Positions 26,287 to 35,862 of a stretch of 64,000 nucleotides of DNA are shown piece by piece. Origin of the DNA: Aestuariibaculum lutulentum (GTDB lineage Bacteria; Bacteroidota; Bacteroidia; Flavobacteriales; Flavobacteriaceae); contig NZ_CP136709.1 of NCBI RefSeq assembly GCF_032926325.1, forward strand, positions 285,501 through 349,500, in the 5' to 3' direction. The notes under the pieces are model-generated. The model was not told where the DNA came from, ran no database searches, and worked only from the letters and a program-made list of their open reading frames with translations. Numbering within the stretch: the first letter of the stretch is position 1; every line of letters begins with the position of its first letter. The position numbers and the translations under genes were made by a program.

Positions 26287-27039
26287 TTATTTTGAAGTTG
26301 CATTATCCCATAAGGACAACAAAATATAGGTCAATATGATTAATGGAATAGCGGCATATTGAAGCACAATTAATAACACCACACAAAGTATGATGAAGGT
26401 ATAACGCAATGCATTAGCCTTAAAACTAAAGTCTTTAAACTTTAGAGCAAATAATTTAATATTGGAATTCAACAAATAACAGCTTAAGGCTGTCAATCCG
26501 ATTAAAAACCATTTATTGATAATGATACTATTAATAGCATCACTATTCTGAAATTCCAGAATAAGCGGTAAGGACACAATTAAAAGCGTATTTGCCGGTG
26601 TTGGCAAGCCTTTAAAATAGGTTTTCTGTTCGTCGTCTAAATTAAATTTTGCCAATCGATAGGCAGAAGCCAGTGTAATACACAAACCTATTAACGGCAA
26701 AGCCGATAATTTAAAACCGGTTAACTCTATATCTGAATTCCAATCATGAAGCACCTGCATGACCAGCGATTTCTCCTGAGTTAACTCCAGCATTTTATAC
26801 ATCACAATTCCCGGAATCACGCCACTGGTTACCATATCGGCAAGAGAATCCAGCTGTAAGCCCAATTCGCTGGACACTCCTAATTTTCTGGCCGCAAATC
26901 CGTCGAAAAAGTCGAAGAAAATCCCTAAAAACACAAATAAGGCAGCCGATGAAAAATTATCGTTAACAGCATAAATCACGGCAATACTTCCGCAGAATAA
27001 ATTAAGAAGCGTTAAAGCATTTGGGATGTGTTTCTTCAT
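26287..27039 (-). CDS. pssA: phosphatidylserine synthase (CDP-alcohol phosphatidyltransferase)
   Basis: The enzyme transfers the phosphatidyl group from CDP-diacylglycerol to serine in the inner membrane, leading to phosphatidylethanolamine. The 250-residue protein has about eight helices and the CDP-alcohol phosphotransferase motif: DGFAARKLGVSSELGLQLDS continuing LAD, with the characteristic DG..AR........G...D...D spacing. It begins MKKHIPNALTLLNLFCG, typical of Bacteroidota PssA. It is divergent from the PorV-like gene (91 bp) and precedes DUF808. Confidence 0.9.
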   Translation of the reverse strand: MKKHIPNALTLLNLFCGSIAVIYAVNDNFSSAALFVFLGIFFDFFDGFAARKLGVSSELGLQLDSLADMVTSGVIPGIVMYKMLELTQEKSLVMQVLHDWNSDIELTGFKLSALPLIGLCITLASAYRLAKFNLDDEQKTYFKGLPTPANTLLIVSLPLILEFQNSDAINSIIINKWFLIGLTALSCYLLNSNIKLFALKFKDFSFKANALRYTFIILCVVLLIVLQYAAIPLIILTYILLSLWDNATSK

Positions 27040-27130
27040 AAAATGTGTTTTGTTTCGGTAAAAATAGCAAACAATTTTCGTCTAAAACAATATCTAATCC
27101 ATTTTCAAGTTTTAAAAGATTATAAATAAT

Positions 27131-28228
27131 ATGCATCTTTGTAAAAAAAATTTGCGGTTGAGAACATCCCTTACTGTCCTGTTTTGTTTTATTACGGCCT
27201 CCATCTATAGCCAGACGGTTAGAAAATATTCTAACGAGTTTATGAATATTGGTGTTGATGCAGCGGCTTTAGGTATGAGTAATGCCGTAACGTCACATTC
27301 TGCCGACGTGAATTCGGGCTACTGGAATCCTGCAGGGCTACTTAAACTTGAAGACAACCAGATGGCATTAATGCACTCCAGCTATTTTGCCAATATTGCC
27401 AATTATGACTATGCGGCTTTTGCCAAACCTATAGATAACCAAAGTGCTTTTGCTGTTTCCTTAATTCGCTTTGCTGTTGATGATATTTTAAATACCACAC
27501 AGCTAATTGACGAACAAGGCAATATTAATTACGATCGCATCAGTTTGTTTTCTACTGCCGATTACGCCTTAACTTTTTCGTATGCGCGCGCGTTGCCTGT
27601 GGAAGGTTTAAATTATGGTATCAATGCCAAAGTGATTCGCAGAATCATTGGAGACTTTGCATCGTCGTGGGGGTTTGGTTTTGATGCCGGCGTTCAGTTT
27701 GAAACCGACAGTAACTGGAAATTCGGGTTGATGGCCCGCGATATTACCACCACATTTAATGCCTGGGCAATTGATGAAGATGAATTTAAAAAAGTTCAGG
27801 ATGCGGTTGAAGGTCAGAATCAGGAATTACCCGAAACAACTGAAATTACTATTCCGAAATTACAATTAGGGGTATCTAAACTGTTCACCTTTAATTACGA
27901 TTACACTTTATTGGCTGCAGCGAATTTAAATGTGCGGTTTGAAGAAAACAACGACATCATTTCATCATCGTTTGCCAGTGTTAATCCGGCATTCGGGTTT
28001 GAGTTTGGTTATATCGATATGGTGTATTTACGAGGTGGCGTGGGGAATTTCCAAAATGAATTGCAAATAGACGATACCGAGCAGTTAAGCTTTCAGCCAA
28101 GTTTTGGTGTTGGTTTTAAATACAACGGCATTCAGGTTGATTATGCGTTTACCGATATTGGCGACCAAAGTGTGGCTTTATACTCTAATGTGTTTTCATT
28201 AAAACTCGATTTTAGTATCTTTAGATAA
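27131..28228 (+). CDS. PorV/PorQ family outer-membrane protein (type IX secretion associated)
   Basis: The 365-residue protein has a signal peptide ending ASIYSQ and then an outer-membrane beta-barrel sequence of the PorV/PorQ group: EFMNIGVDAAALGMSNAV, SADVNSGYWNPAGL, and repeated aromatic-ended strands to the C-terminal LKLDF. PorV and relatives act at the type IX secretion outer-membrane complex, delivering or attaching cargo. It looks like the paralogue often called PorV2. A near-consensus -7 box (CATCTTTG, 27134-27141) overlaps the annotated start, so translation may begin at a TTG around 27152-27160 instead. Confidence 0.82.
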   Translation: MHLCKKNLRLRTSLTVLFCFITASIYSQTVRKYSNEFMNIGVDAAALGMSNAVTSHSADVNSGYWNPAGLLKLEDNQMALMHSSYFANIANYDYAAFAKPIDNQSAFAVSLIRFAVDDILNTTQLIDEQGNINYDRISLFSTADYALTFSYARALPVEGLNYGINAKVIRRIIGDFASSWGFGFDAGVQFETDSNWKFGLMARDITTTFNAWAIDEDEFKKVQDAVEGQNQELPETTEITIPKLQLGVSKLFTFNYDYTLLAAANLNVRFEENNDIISSSFASVNPAFGFEFGYIDMVYLRGGVGNFQNELQIDDTEQLSFQPSFGVGFKYNGIQVDYAFTDIGDQSVALYSNVFSLKLDFSIFR

Positions 28229-28282
28229 GCCCATAACGGGCTTTTAGTTACCACGTATCAGTCTATAAACAAGAATAAATTG

Positions 28283-29449
28283 ATGAACCACTTTCTTTAC
28301 TCCCTTATCATTTTCGCAATAACCCAGCTTAGTTTTGCGCAATCCAAACAACTTTCTGAACGTGCCGAAATTAGTGTTTTAACCATTGGCCCCGGCACTT
28401 TGTTAAACGATTCCTTTGGTCATAGCGGGTTTCGAGTAAAAGATCCTATTAAAGGGATTGACTTCGTGTTTAACTATGGTATTTATGATTTTAACACGCC
28501 GCATTTCTACCTAAAGTTTGCGCAAGGGAAGTTGAATTATTTGTGTGGCATGAATTATTATGAAGACTTTTACAATGCCTATATTTCGCAAAACCGAAGC
28601 ATAAAAGAACAGATTTTAAACTTAAACGCTTCTGAGAAACAAAAGCTCTTCGATTTCCTTCAAAACAATATCAAGCCAGCTAACAGACGTTACCTTTACG
28701 ATTTCTTTTACGACAACTGCGCTACTAAAATAAAAGACGTTGCCAATATTGCATTAAACAATACTATTGTATTTCATAAACCTGAAGATTTTAAAGATGC
28801 CAGCTTCCGAACCTTAATCAACAATAATTTAAACGCGAATTCCTGGGGTAGTTTTGGTATTAATGTGGCCTTAGGATCGGTCATCGATCGCCAGGCTCCT
28901 GCCGAAGACCATATGTTTTTACCCGAAAACATCTACCGCTTTTTTGAAGTCGCTACGATAAACAACAAACCTTTGGTGAAAGACAGCAGAATCATCTATA
29001 CTAAGATTGAAACACCAGAAGCAACCACCTTTTTTACAAGTCCGCTGTTTGTATTTGGTATTCTTGCTATTTTCATTTTATACATCACCTATAAGGATAA
29101 AAAAACTAATAAAAGAAGTCAATGGCTGGATGTTATTCTATTTTCTGTAACCGGCATTGTTGGTATTCTTCTTTTACTGCTTTGGTTTGCTACCGACCAT
29201 ACTGGAACCCATCAGAATTATAACTTGCTATGGGCTTTTGCATTCAATGTTTTTTTTGTTGGTCAGTTAGTAAAACCTCAACCCAGCGTTTGGTTTGTAA
29301 AGTATTTGAAGCTTTTAGTGATTTTGTTATGCCTGTTAACACTTCACTGGATTATTGGTGTGCAGGTCTTTACTATTGGATTAATTCCGTTATTAATTGC
29401 TTTGCTTGTAAGGTATGTGTATTTGACAAGTATAAGTCGTGAGAGTTGA
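28283..29449 (+). CDS. DUF4105/Lnb-like membrane protein, candidate lipoprotein N-acyltransferase
   Basis: The 388-residue protein has a signal sequence (1-20), a periplasmic domain with the DUF4105 landmarks NDSFGHSGFRVKD (His47) and YDFFYDNCATKIKD (Cys146), and five C-terminal membrane helices (about 255-385). The His/Cys pair suits a papain-like or NlpC-like fold. From memory, DUF4105 is the domain of Lnb, a lipoprotein N-acyltransferase described in Bacteroides; if so, this enzyme would complete lipoprotein maturation. I start at the ATG at 28283, one codon after a TTG. It follows the PorV-like gene by 54 bp. Confidence 0.72.
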   Translation: MNHFLYSLIIFAITQLSFAQSKQLSERAEISVLTIGPGTLLNDSFGHSGFRVKDPIKGIDFVFNYGIYDFNTPHFYLKFAQGKLNYLCGMNYYEDFYNAYISQNRSIKEQILNLNASEKQKLFDFLQNNIKPANRRYLYDFFYDNCATKIKDVANIALNNTIVFHKPEDFKDASFRTLINNNLNANSWGSFGINVALGSVIDRQAPAEDHMFLPENIYRFFEVATINNKPLVKDSRIIYTKIETPEATTFFTSPLFVFGILAIFILYITYKDKKTNKRSQWLDVILFSVTGIVGILLLLLWFATDHTGTHQNYNLLWAFAFNVFFVGQLVKPQPSVWFVKYLKLLVILLCLLTLHWIIGVQVFTIGLIPLLIALLVRYVYLTSISRES

Positions 29450-29532
29450 GAGTTGAAACATTAGCCATAAGTTGTTAAGTCGTAGTTTGTGCTACTATTT
29501 TAAACAGATGATTTACTTCTCTAGTTCATTAT

Positions 29533-29709
29533 TCTCCTTACTTTTTTTCATTGCTAAAAAAAGTAACAAAAAAATCTAGGCTAATGATTTATTTCTTGAA
29601 TCTCTGGTTTTAAGGCTTTGCCTGCGCATGGCAATCGCTCTGCTAGGCCATGCTCCTCTGCCTTTACAACTCCTTAAAACTGATCTTACTACAAAATAAA
29701 GCATAGGCC
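29533..29709 (+). repeat. dispersed repeat element, copy A
   Basis: About 177 bp that also occur, diverged, at 37046-37226. Shared blocks include AGTAACAAAAAA, TCTAGGCT, CTTGAATCTCTGG (TTTCTGG in copy B), TTTTGCCTGCGCATG (GCTTTGCC in copy A), GCTAGGCCATGCTCC and GTAGGCC. Both copies have the same orientation and lie in gene-free stretches. The rest of 29450-29865 holds only the hairpin repeat at 29750 and AT-rich DNA. Confidence 0.75.
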
Positions 29710-29749
29710 GAAGTCTTGTTTGCTGTAACCTGTAAGATTTAAAATAAAT

Positions 29750-29772
29750 GGATTCCGCATCAAGTGCGGAAT
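29750..29772. repeat. hairpin repeat GGATTCCGCATCAAGTGCGGAAT, copy A
   Basis: ATTCCGCA-TCAAG-TGCGGAAT is an exact 8-bp stem with a 5-nt loop. A copy with one base change lies at 37607-37630. Similar elements recur in many flavobacterial intergenic regions. Confidence 0.7.
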
Positions 29773-29865
29773 AACATTGGGGTGTGGGCTTGAAACGTGA
29801 GTCGAGAATTGTTATGGTGTTGTACGTTGTTTAACAACTAGCACTTTTAATTTTTGTACCTAGCA

Positions 29866-31257
29866 TTACTGACCTCTAAAGAAAATAACGGTGGTTAAGG
29901 TTTTTATCATGATGTTGATATCCAGGAATAAACTACGGTGTTTTATATAATACAGGTCATATTGCAGTTTTAACAAACTGTCGTCCAACGATGAGCCGTA
30001 TCGTGTTTTCACCTGTGCCCAGCCGGTTAATCCGGGTTTAATCATGTGGCGCGTTTCATAAAACGGTAAGACTTCCGATAATTGCTTGACGAACACAGGA
30101 CGTTCAGGTCTGGGACCAATAAAACTCATATCCCCTAACAATACATTAATAAACTGTGGTATTTCATCTAACCGAGAATGTCTTAAAAAACGTCCGAAAG
30201 GTGTAATACGCCCATCTTTTTTCACTGCCCACACAGCCCCATTGGCTTCCGCATCCTTAACCATGGTTCTGTACTTAATGATTTTAAACACCTTACCATT
30301 CATTCCTACACGTTCCTGAGTATAAAATAACGGCCCCCGATTAGCGATAAGGTTTCCTAAAACTATAAAAGGCACAAAAATAAGACTTAACAAAAGACCA
30401 ACTACTGAAATAACAATATCAAACACCCGTTGAAAAAAACGGTATAAACGGTTTTGATTGTTCCGGCTGAATGGGAAATACTTATAAAAATCTTTACCTA
30501 TAAACTGAACAGGAACGCGGTAGGTCATATCTTCATACACCTGAGTATACTCACGAACCGGAAAACCAGATTCCAGTAAGGTTATCAAGGATTGATAAAC
30601 CTCAGGTGTGATCGTGTCGGGCTTATAACTAACCACCACAATCTCCATAATCCCTTCCCGTTTCACGACTTCTATAATTTCGTGTGTTTGATATTCCATG
30701 ACATCTTCATGGGATAAGGATATTTTTTTTCCTGTTTCACAATTTACAAACCCCGAAATCCTATAATTCGGATCTGATTGTTTAAAAACATCAATGATGG
30801 CATCCAGATCCGAAACCTCACCTACTACCAACACCTGTTTAAAAAACCTGGGCGACACAATAAATGTTAAATAAATCCAACGCCACACCAGTAAAGCAAA
30901 CAGTATGGAAAAATAAAAGTAAAGAATCTGCAATCTATTATTAGGGAGTTCCGGCGTGAAAAAAGGTGTTAAAAAATAAAACAATACCGTTGTGGATACC
31001 GTAAAAACGATACTGGTAAAAATCTTATCCAACTTACTGGACTTTTTTAAATCGTACAGTTCAAAAATCGTCCCGAAAATACTAATGTAAAGAATCAATA
31101 CAAATACCCAACGCCAGCGGTCTTCGGAAATGGTAAAATAATCAAAACTGAAGGTACTGCTTACAAAGCACAACACGAATAATATTGAGGCAACATCAAG
31201 CAAACGCAATAACACTTTGCGCTCTGAGATATTAAAATGTACTCCCCCTTTGAACAT
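29866..31257 (-). CDS. undecaprenyl-phosphate sugar-1-phosphate transferase (WcaJ-like)
   Basis: This 463-residue enzyme starts polysaccharide repeat synthesis by moving a sugar 1-phosphate, often glucose or galactose, onto undecaprenyl phosphate in the inner membrane. It has four N-terminal helices (about 14-135), a CoA-binding-like nucleotide domain (about 145-250), a reentrant helix, and the conserved catalytic block: KIIKYRTM, then RHSRLDEIPQFINVLLGDMS, GPRPERPVFV and KPGLTGWAQV. It is the leftmost gene of the polysaccharide locus and the likely initiating enzyme. The nearest upstream gene is a GT4 63 bp away. Confidence 0.92.
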   Translation of the reverse strand: MFKGGVHFNISERKVLLRLLDVASILFVLCFVSSTFSFDYFTISEDRWRWVFVLILYISIFGTIFELYDLKKSSKLDKIFTSIVFTVSTTVLFYFLTPFFTPELPNNRLQILYFYFSILFALLVWRWIYLTFIVSPRFFKQVLVVGEVSDLDAIIDVFKQSDPNYRISGFVNCETGKKISLSHEDVMEYQTHEIIEVVKREGIMEIVVVSYKPDTITPEVYQSLITLLESGFPVREYTQVYEDMTYRVPVQFIGKDFYKYFPFSRNNQNRLYRFFQRVFDIVISVVGLLLSLIFVPFIVLGNLIANRGPLFYTQERVGMNGKVFKIIKYRTMVKDAEANGAVWAVKKDGRITPFGRFLRHSRLDEIPQFINVLLGDMSFIGPRPERPVFVKQLSEVLPFYETRHMIKPGLTGWAQVKTRYGSSLDDSLLKLQYDLYYIKHRSLFLDINIMIKTLTTVIFFRGQ

Positions 31258-31320
31258 TTTTTATGTAGGTCATGATTTGAGATAGTGTAAAGATAGCAAG
31301 TTTATTGAATGAAACACTGT

Positions 31321-32331
31321 TTAAACCAACAAACTAAGCCACAAACTTTTAACTACTTCCCAATCATACTGTTCAACCTTTTTACGTGCATTTAATGTGA
31401 TTTTTTTTGTGAAATCAGAATCATTCTTTAAACCCATAATCGCTTCCACGAAAGGTTTAACCGAATTTGGCGGCACCAGAATCCCATCCTGTTCATCTTC
31501 AATTAAAAAAGGCATCCCGCCTACATTAGTAGACACCACAGGTAATCCCAAAGCCATGGCCTCAATAACACTCACAGGCATATTATCGAAATTCGTGGTA
31601 TTCATAAACACATTACACTGTTGCGATAATTTAATCCAATCTTGCTTTTCCAATTTACCAGTAAAATTCACGGTAACCTCCAGTTTATCAGCATAATATT
31701 TGGCCTGTTGCAAGGTTCCGTCCTTATCCGGCCCAACCATGGTTAAGGTTGCTGATTCTCCACGATCCTGTAATGCTTTTAAAACATCGATGGCCAACAA
31801 GGGGTTATAGGTTTTATCGAAAGCACGTACCCAAAGCAGATGGATCGTATCAATCGTTCTCTGTTGAAACCTATAAGCTTCTATGTTGATGCTGTTCGGG
31901 ATATTTAAAATATTGGAATAGCCTTCATTTTCAAACCTCGACTTTAAATACTGCGACGGTGCGACATTTTTAAACGCATGATTGAAAATCGACTGACACA
32001 TTTTAGGATTCTTTATTATCCGGTCTGGTAAATTCCCTCCATGCAAAACAGGAATATATTTTAGCTTCAATACCCTACACAACTGACCAATAACATAGGC
32101 ATAATAAAAGTTAAGTGTGCTGTAGGTATCCATCAACATATAATCTGTCGACTTTCGGTGTTTCACTAGAGTAAAAACCATGTCCAGAAGTCGAAGCCCT
32201 TTATTCGATTTACTGGACGCATAATTTATATTAAACCCTTCGCTTTCCAACAAAGGTCCCAGAACATCAATGGACGTTACCGTCGCCTTAGTATTATTTA
32301 ATTTGTTCCCTATGTAAACGAGGTTGGTCAT
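31321..32331 (-). CDS. glycosyltransferase family 4 (GT-B)
   Basis: The 336-residue protein has the GT-B fold of retaining GT4 enzymes. The C-terminal donor site is clear: NTTNFDNMPVSVIEAMALGL, VVSTNVGGMPFLI and DGILVPP, with the E-x7-E type pattern. The N-terminal half has the acceptor-side Rossmann strands and PVLHGGNLP. Donor and linkage cannot be predicted. Its start overlaps the end of the O-antigen ligase gene by 38 bp, which indicates coupled translation. Confidence 0.85.
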   Translation of the reverse strand: MTNLVYIGNKLNNTKATVTSIDVLGPLLESEGFNINYASSKSNKGLRLLDMVFTLVKHRKSTDYMLMDTYSTLNFYYAYVIGQLCRVLKLKYIPVLHGGNLPDRIIKNPKMCQSIFNHAFKNVAPSQYLKSRFENEGYSNILNIPNSINIEAYRFQQRTIDTIHLLWVRAFDKTYNPLLAIDVLKALQDRGESATLTMVGPDKDGTLQQAKYYADKLEVTVNFTGKLEKQDWIKLSQQCNVFMNTTNFDNMPVSVIEAMALGLPVVSTNVGGMPFLIEDEQDGILVPPNSVKPFVEAIMGLKNDSDFTKKITLNARKKVEQYDWEVVKSLWLSLLV

Positions 32332-33640
32332 GTCTGATGTGTAATAAACTTAATGCGTATATAAAAGCCGGTGCAGCAATACGCATCGCTGAATGGTTAA
32401 TCGTTAAAAACCAGAAGAAATAAAACGAAAAAAATAAGACGTTATTGCGATCTCTTAGTCTAAAAAGCAAAGGCACAAACAATATAATCGCAAAAGCAAT
32501 GACCCCAAGTAATCCATGTTCGGCTACGATACGACTCATTTCATTATGCGACGCTGCCTGGATTCCGGTTTCCTGAAACCGTAAATCCTTAATTCTTCCC
32601 ACACCAACACCTAAAAAGGGGTTTTCAAAAAACTCTTCCAGTTCTTTTTTAATCAGAAATACTCGGCCTGTTGTTACATCCTGCTTTTCCTCACCTCGAG
32701 CATTTTCATTAGCATAGCGATTTGTAATCAAGCCATTGGTCTGGATTGACGAATATACCCAAGTTGCCGTAATCACTCCAATGAACAATACTATGGATAT
32801 TAACATGCTACTCTTTTTATTCCTATCCATAAAGCGGTACTGAAAGAATATAAAACAGGCCACCATGATTATCGCTGTTAACACGCCTCCCCGACTAAAG
32901 GTAACAATGGCTCGAAATGAAAACAATAATATGAATGCCAGATCTACGTATCGCATAACTCTGGTCTTAGTAAACATAAAAAACTTAACCGTCATAAAAA
33001 AAGCCCCCAGACTTAACACTGTCGAGACCTGATTGGGCCCAAAGCCTCCGGAGGTTACAAAATTAGACCCTGTACTGGCCACCACCTCGGACACATTAGG
33101 ATTAAAGGCAACAATATAAATTACCGTACTTATTAAAGGATACACAGCAAAGTTTATTATCTGTTCTAATTGTGATCTGGTAATACTCACCCCCATACAA
33201 AATAAAGCCGCCAATCCCAAACACACCGGCCCGCTTAAATTGAATGCCACGGCCTTTCGAATATCCGCACTTACATCAAGAGCATATAAGGATACATATA
33301 TTCCTGGAATTAATAACAACACATAAAGCACATAAGGTGTGGCTCGTAAATTAAACCCTTTGTAAAACAATCCCATAATGGTAAATACAACGACCAGATA
33401 CTTACTGGATTCATAAAACAACCCACTACCTGTCATTCGTAACAGCACTTCTGCTCCCAAAACATAAGCGCAGGCCTTTATAATCTCAAAAGATTTCATA
33501 GGAACCGCCGCGGTAAATATCTTAAAGAAAAAATAGGCTACAATGCCATAAAAATAGACATCACCTAATGCCCTAGAAAAATACACCAATATGCCTATCA
33601 GGATATGTAAACCTACTATTTTTAAATAACCATTTTGCAC
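32294..33640 (-). CDS. O-antigen ligase / polymerase family membrane protein (WaaL/Wzy-like)
   Basis: The 448-residue protein has about twelve hydrophobic helices and the Wzy_C-type periplasmic loop: NPFLGVGVGRIKDLRF, then QAASHNEMSRIVAEHGLLG with the conserved His before the last helices. Family members either ligate finished O-antigen to lipid A-core or polymerise repeat units from undecaprenyl carriers. Sequence alone does not separate the two. It sits between two GT4 genes and 11 bp after the one upstream. Confidence 0.85.
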   Translation of the reverse strand: MQNGYLKIVGLHILIGILVYFSRALGDVYFYGIVAYFFFKIFTAAVPMKSFEIIKACAYVLGAEVLLRMTGSGLFYESSKYLVVVFTIMGLFYKGFNLRATPYVLYVLLLIPGIYVSLYALDVSADIRKAVAFNLSGPVCLGLAALFCMGVSITRSQLEQIINFAVYPLISTVIYIVAFNPNVSEVVASTGSNFVTSGGFGPNQVSTVLSLGAFFMTVKFFMFTKTRVMRYVDLAFILLFSFRAIVTFSRGGVLTAIIMVACFIFFQYRFMDRNKKSSMLISIVLFIGVITATWVYSSIQTNGLITNRYANENARGEEKQDVTTGRVFLIKKELEEFFENPFLGVGVGRIKDLRFQETGIQAASHNEMSRIVAEHGLLGVIAFAIILFVPLLFRLRDRNNVLFFSFYFFWFLTINHSAMRIAAPAFIYALSLLHIRHDQPRLHREQIK

Positions 33641-33651
33641 TTAAACCAAAT

Positions 33652-34725
33652 TTATAACCTATTGTAAATCGTTGTTATTTTATCCGTAATCACTTCTTCT
33701 GAATAGGTATGTTCAACATGCCATTTAAACAACATCGCATGTTCCTGTCTTAATGATGAATGGGCAATATAGTGACTTATAGCCTTGCTCAGCGTTGCAT
33801 CATCATTTGCAGGCACGATATTTCCTATTTGTCCATTCAATACAACCTCAGCACATTGCCCTACATCGGTTACTACACAGGCTAAACCACTTAAACCATA
33901 TTCCAGTAAACTTAACGGCAGCCCTTCCGACCTAGATGCCAAAACCCCTATATCACATTGCGACAATATATTGTCCGTATCATTTCTGCTACCATAAATA
34001 AAAACATTATTTTCCAGATTATGGTCACCTATATAATCTTTTAATTCTTCTGAATAAGCATCATTTTCATCTTTACCCACCAAATGTAATGTCCATAAAG
34101 GATATTTGTTTACAACCCATTTAAAAGCCTTTAATAAATTTAAATGATCCTTTTGTGGTCTTAAATTAGCCAGACAAATTATTCTTTTCCCTGGCTCACC
34201 TTTTAATTCTGTTTTCTGACCAGCACTCTTATCTAAAACCGCAAAATTAGGTAGGTATTCCACCTCTTTTACTTTCAGGTTTTCTTTAGCCCAGTTCACT
34301 AATCTATTATTAACACTGATTATATGACTGAAATATCCTGAACAAAACTTAAGCGTTGGTGTTCTGCGCAGATCTAAAAATTCACTATTTCCATAATGAT
34401 CGTGCCAGACTATTTTAATACTATTGTTTACAAATTTAACTAAGGTCGCCAAAAAGAAGGATGATGCATGTACGTGAATAATATCAATCGCTTCCTGTTT
34501 AATAAAGCGATGTAACCTCAACACAGCATTGGCATCTAAAACAAACTGCTTTTCCAAAAACAAATACCCAACTTCATCTTTCAAAAGCCCTTTTAAATCG
34601 CCTTCTTTACGCGTCGTACACAAGTAAGACCTGTCTACTCTGGACACCAATGCATTTGCCATATTAACAGCCACACGCTCGGCACCACCTGGTTCTAAAC
34701 TATCTATTAACTGTAATACGCGCAA
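33652..34725 (-). CDS. glycosyltransferase family 4
   Basis: The 357-residue GT-B enzyme opens with the typical VLQLIDSLEPGGAERVAVNM and carries the donor-site motif LASRSEGLPLSLLEYGLSGL, VVTDVGQCAEVV and IGNIVPA. The middle has IICLANLRPQKDHLNLLKAF, the usual start of the C-terminal Rossmann fold. Retaining mechanism and nucleotide-sugar donor are expected from the family; the sugar is unknown. It is 9 bp downstream of the next GT4 gene in the same leftward operon. Confidence 0.88.
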   Translation of the reverse strand: MRVLQLIDSLEPGGAERVAVNMANALVSRVDRSYLCTTRKEGDLKGLLKDEVGYLFLEKQFVLDANAVLRLHRFIKQEAIDIIHVHASSFFLATLVKFVNNSIKIVWHDHYGNSEFLDLRRTPTLKFCSGYFSHIISVNNRLVNWAKENLKVKEVEYLPNFAVLDKSAGQKTELKGEPGKRIICLANLRPQKDHLNLLKAFKWVVNKYPLWTLHLVGKDENDAYSEELKDYIGDHNLENNVFIYGSRNDTDNILSQCDIGVLASRSEGLPLSLLEYGLSGLACVVTDVGQCAEVVLNGQIGNIVPANDDATLSKAISHYIAHSSLRQEHAMLFKWHVEHTYSEEVITDKITTIYNRL

Positions 34726-34734
34726 ATTAAAATA

Positions 34735-35862
34735 TCATTTTGGAGTTGATTGTATCAATGCTTTTATGTCTTTTTCAAAACGGTCTAAGGTAAACTTTTG
34801 AGACCATTCCATCGCTAAGGCAGACATCTTTTTTAAGGTTTCTAATTTTATCAAAGCGTTGTTTATGGATTGTACTGCCAGTTCCAATTCGGGTTTAATT
34901 AAAATGCCTCGTTCACCTCCATCAAGCATATCCGAAACACAGGAAATATCGGTTGCTATGGGTATAACTCCAAAAAACATCCCTTCTGCAACGGCTTTTG
35001 GCCATCCTTCCGACTTAGATGCCAATATTAAAAAATGTGCCTGTTTGTAAGCCTTTTTAAGGACCTCTTTAGACTGGTTCCCTAGAAGACGAACCACCGC
35101 TTCCAAATGCTTTGCTTTTATATAGGCTTCCAGTTCGCTTTTTAAAATCCCGTCTCCATAAAGATCCAGTTGCACCTTTCTACCTTGTTTATTTAAGGCT
35201 TCCACCATTTGTATAGCCAATAAGGGCCGTTTTCCTGACACCAGACTACCAACAAAAACAAAATATAACCGACCATCGTACTTCCGTTCCTTTAAAATCT
35301 CCCTTTCTCCTTCAGTATAACTCGCTGTAAAAAACGGTTTAATGTTCTTTGTTTGTTCCGGCCAATGGCCATAAACCAGTACCTGCATGTTTCTGGTTAA
35401 AAATGTATTTGATAACAGCCACTTTTGCAAGCGATAACTTAACGGTTGCTTTGCCTTCGGATCCCAGTTTCCAGCATATTTAGCCGTTTTTATTTTTTTT
35501 GGAAACAACATCTGCACCAGACACCCGAGCAGTCCTATATTTCCCGGGCACCGCAAATGTATATGATCTGCCCGCCTGCAAGCTTGACATAACCGCATGA
35601 ATATCAAAGGCAAAAACCATAGCGTTCTTACTATTTGCTTCAGATTAATAAGAGAAATCTCAGGTATTGTTGTAAACTGAATATCCCTTTGTACATAGGG
35701 TAAATCTATGTCTGTCGGTATTCCATCCTCTAAAGCCCCCAAAACTTCTACCTGATCGACATGTTTAAACCAAAGGTTCATTTCACGAACATAGGGCGCA
35801 TAACCAAAATATTGATTTTGATTTTTTTTATGCAATACATGTGTTATAATTAAAAACCTCAT
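34735..35862 (-). CDS. glycosyltransferase family 4
   Basis: The 375-residue GT-B protein has YFVFVGSLVSGKRPLLAIQM at the start of the donor domain and LASKSEGWPKAVAEGMFFGV followed by IATDISCVSDML and ERGILI. The N-terminal half contains HLRCPGNIGLLG. It resembles colanic-acid-type GT4 transferases, but donor and acceptor are unknown. Its start codon overlaps the upstream GT2 stop by 4 bp (ATGA), which indicates coupling. Confidence 0.85.
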   Translation of the reverse strand: MRFLIITHVLHKKNQNQYFGYAPYVREMNLWFKHVDQVEVLGALEDGIPTDIDLPYVQRDIQFTTIPEISLINLKQIVRTLWFLPLIFMRLCQACRRADHIHLRCPGNIGLLGCLVQMLFPKKIKTAKYAGNWDPKAKQPLSYRLQKWLLSNTFLTRNMQVLVYGHWPEQTKNIKPFFTASYTEGEREILKERKYDGRLYFVFVGSLVSGKRPLLAIQMVEALNKQGRKVQLDLYGDGILKSELEAYIKAKHLEAVVRLLGNQSKEVLKKAYKQAHFLILASKSEGWPKAVAEGMFFGVIPIATDISCVSDMLDGGERGILIKPELELAVQSINNALIKLETLKKMSALAMEWSQKFTLDRFEKDIKALIQSTPK

